This document shows, piece by piece, positions 20,908 to 22,688 of a stretch of 22,688 bases of DNA; position 1 is the stretch's first letter, and each line of letters starts with the position of its first letter. The stretch comes from WTXA01 sp041741995 (GTDB taxonomy: Bacteria; Bacillota; TC1): NCBI GenBank assembly GCA_041741995.1, contig JBGSJN010000131.1:1-22688 (forward strand), in the 5' to 3' direction. The translations under genes and the position numbers were made by a program. The notes below the pieces were generated by a model. The model was not told where the DNA came from. It made no database searches and saw only the letters and a list, made by a program, of their open reading frames with translations.

Positions 20908-22688
20908 AAGGCATCTCCAATATTATTTTAGTTCCTTTTTCATTTTGACTTTTAATCGTTAATTTACCACCGAGTAGTTTCGTCCTTTCAAGCATTGTGG
21001 TCATTCCCATACCTTCGTATGTATTATTGATATCAAAACCAATCCCATTATCTTCTATTGATATAACATAAGAACCGTTCTTATCCTTATCAAATGTAAG
21101 AATCACCTTATCAGCTTTCGAATGTTTCAGTATATTACTTAAACTCTCCTGTACTATCCTATAAATATTCAACATCTCAATCTCACCTAATTGTGGTAAC
21201 GGAGATATAATCTGAAACTCAAAAACCAAATCCTTGATTTTTTGAATCTGAGCAGTTAATTTTTGTATACTCTTTAAAAGACCTTCTTCTTCCAGCTTTA
21301 TAGGTTTTAAATTATAAATCACTGATCTGATTTCATCAACAGTATTATCAATTAAGCCCATTATCCTATTAGTTTGTTCCTTTTGTTCATCACTAATTAG
21401 TTTCTTTTTAAGCTGTCCTAAATCAATTTTAGAAGCTGCTAACAATTGCCCTACACCATCATGTAAATCTCTAGCTATTTTATCTCTTTCCTTTTCTTGT
21501 GTAGCCATAAGACGTTGTGATTTTTTTTCTAACTCCTGATTTTGTTGTTGTATCTTATGATATAGCTCATCGGTTATTTCTGTATAAGTTCTGTCTTTGA
21601 TAGCTTGTTGCCATGAATATAGGTCTGAGTATTCCACAATATTAAGACCCTGTTCTTCTTCTTCAGGTGTAACTCTAAGACCTATGAATCTGTCAATAAT
21701 TTTGAACATAATATAACTCATACCAAAAACCCATACAAAATTAATTATTACCCCGAATATTTGTATACCAAGTTGCCACCAACGATTAGATAATGACAAA
21801 ACCTCCTGATTTGCAAACAATGCTAATAGTAAAATACCGGAAACACTTCCAAACGCATGTATCGAAATAGCTCCAACTGCATCATCTATTCTTAATCTCT
21901 CCAATAAAGCACTACCCAAAATTACAAATATTCCTGTAATAAAACCAACAAAAAAAGCTTGTATAGGTTCTAGAATATTCGAACTTGCAGTTATTGCAAC
22001 CAAGCCACCAAGAGCACCACTAAAGATAGCTTCCATGAAGCTTCTATTTTTGAGAATAAAAAATACTGTGCAAACTGCACCTAATACACCTGCTGATGCT
22101 GAAATATTGGTATTCATTAAAATTTGTCCAATACTATCATCGAACCTCATTAAACTACCACCATTAAATCCAAACCAACTAAACCATAATATAAAAGTAC
22201 CAAGGGCAGCAAAGGGAATATTGGATTTACCTAAACTTTTTACTCTACCATTTGCATCCCAACGACCTTTTCTTGATCCTACAACTAAGACACCTGCTAG
22301 AGCTATCCAGCCTGCAGTGCCATGAACAACAGTAGCACCAGCAAAATCTATAAAACCCAATTGATGTAACCAGGCACTTTGATTCAAATATAAATTACCC
22401 CATACCCAATGTCCATAAACAGGATAAATCAAAGCCCCAACTACAATAGCACTTATGATTAGAGCTTTAGTTTTTGTACGTTCCGACATACTTCCTGAAA
22501 ATATTGTTACAGCAGTTCCTGCAAACATCAATTCAAAAAATACTATTACATAACTTGCCGAGCCTTGTAAATGTGATCCAAACCAGAAATCACTGCCAAA
22601 AAGGCCATGAAACGAAGGTCCAAACATAATAGCATAACCCACTGCAAAAAAAGATAATGTTGTAATTACAAAAGCTATAATATTCTCT
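20897..22688 (-). CDS. Ammonium transporter-histidine kinase fusion (sensor Amt), 5' end outside window
   Basis: 596 residues are visible; the reading frame is open to the window edge, so a GTG at 22642 is internal and about 50 N-terminal residues are missing. Numbering from the first visible residue, 1-360 are an Amt channel with Phe 55, Trp 96, Asp 114, His 122 (DFAGATVVHGTAG), Phe 174, Ser 178 (WFGFNGGSL) and His 277, plus a C-terminal tail (LRVTPEEEEQGLN). A coiled-coil linker (about 365-395) leads to a HisKA_3 box with phospho-His 409 (IARDLHDGVGQL), N-box VQESLSNILKHSKA and ATP-lid DNGIGFD. This is the NarX/DegS class, matching the NarL-type regulator it overlaps. The second pore motif is diverged (SIHAFGSVSG). 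Confidence 0.95.
   Translation of the reverse strand, partial: ENIIAFVITTLSFFAVGYAIMFGPSFHGLFGSDFWFGSHLQGSASYVIVFFELMFAGTAVTIFSGSMSERTKTKALIISAIVVGALIYPVYGHWVWGNLYLNQSAWLHQLGFIDFAGATVVHGTAGWIALAGVLVVGSRKGRWDANGRVKSLGKSNIPFAALGTFILWFSWFGFNGGSLMRFDDSIGQILMNTNISASAGVLGAVCTVFFILKNRSFMEAIFSGALGGLVAITASSNILEPIQAFFVGFITGIFVILGSALLERLRIDDAVGAISIHAFGSVSGILLLALFANQEVLSLSNRWWQLGIQIFGVIINFVWVFGMSYIMFKIIDRFIGLRVTPEEEEQGLNIVEYSDLYSWQQAIKDRTYTEITDELYHKIQQQNQELEKKSQRLMATQEKERDKIARDLHDGVGQLLAASKIDLGQLKKKLISDEQKEQTNRIMGLIDNTVDEIRSVIYNLKPIKLEEEGLLKSIQKLTAQIQKIKDLVFEFQIISPLPQLGEIEMLNIYRIVQESLSNILKHSKADKVILTFDKDKNGSYVISIEDNGIGFDINNTYEGMGMTTMLERTKLLGGKLTIKSQNEKGTKIILEMPYEN

Noticed and set aside
22035..22325. Plus-strand frame antisense to the Amt-kinase gene
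   Set aside because: The minus strand holds conserved Amt pore motifs here; the plus frame has no recognisable domain or start signal.
22640..22642. GTG as the start of the Amt-kinase gene
   Set aside because: The frame is open upstream to the window edge and reads ENIIAFVITTLSFFAVGYAI, matching an Amt helix, and no ribosome binding site precedes the GTG.
18952..22688. glnK/PII gene next to amtB
   Set aside because: No frame with PII motifs lies in the window; the neighbours are the kinase-regulator pair and oadA.

Overview
The window comes from a low-GC Gram-positive chromosome, most likely an anaerobic member of the Clostridia. Supporting signs are the A+T-rich sequence, strong AGGAGG-type ribosome binding sites, frequent GTG/TTG starts, sigma-A promoters with extended -10 elements and an OadA-type carboxyltransferase without its own biotin domain. 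The genus cannot be told from sequence alone. Most genes lie on the minus strand. I see no phage, insertion sequence or CRISPR array; it reads as ordinary chromosome with several compact regulatory modules.

Layout. 1-807: 5' part of an amidohydrolase/deaminase gene behind a perfect promoter that is overlapped by a palindrome. 947-4587: a minus-strand run with a lone Nif3/CutA-like domain protein, a small membrane protein, a membrane-anchored Ig-repeat surface protein, an extended SDR and another small membrane protein. 4688-6297: O-acetylhomoserine sulfhydrylase plus a small unknown gene. 6420-10218: single genes in mixed orientation (DUF3221-like anchored protein, nucleoside deaminase, GNAT acetyltransferase, DnaQ-like exonuclease, small membrane proteins, GyrI-like protein). 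10285-11913: birA-bioY with a BirA box over its own promoter. 11972-12669: thpR followed by tRNA-Val and tRNA-Ala, the CDS ending inside the first tRNA. 12756-13332: cupredoxin lipoprotein with a tiny histidine-bearing two-helix membrane protein. 13455-17132: HD hydrolase, then (in transcription order) TspO-like protein, PhzF-like protein and group II PLP decarboxylase. 17521-18870: oadA-like carboxyltransferase. 18952-22688: amtB, a NarL-type response regulator and an ammonium-transporter/histidine-kinase fusion that runs off the window edge.

How the genes work together. The strongest system is the ammonium module at the right end. A sensor kinase whose input domain is an entire Amt channel is translationally coupled to a LuxR-type regulator, and the next gene is a canonical amtB with its own promoter preceded by a pair of direct repeats. 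A likely reading is that external ammonium is sensed by the Amt-like domain and controls amtB. The birA-bioY pair is a self-contained biotin uptake and sensing circuit. No biotin carrier protein lies in the window, though an OadA-like carboxyltransferase that would need one is encoded about 6 kb away. The thpR/tRNA arrangement is unusually tight. The TspO/PhzF/decarboxylase operon lies behind a 13-bp inverted repeat and a separate terminator-like hairpin that may mark a short RNA or attenuated leader.
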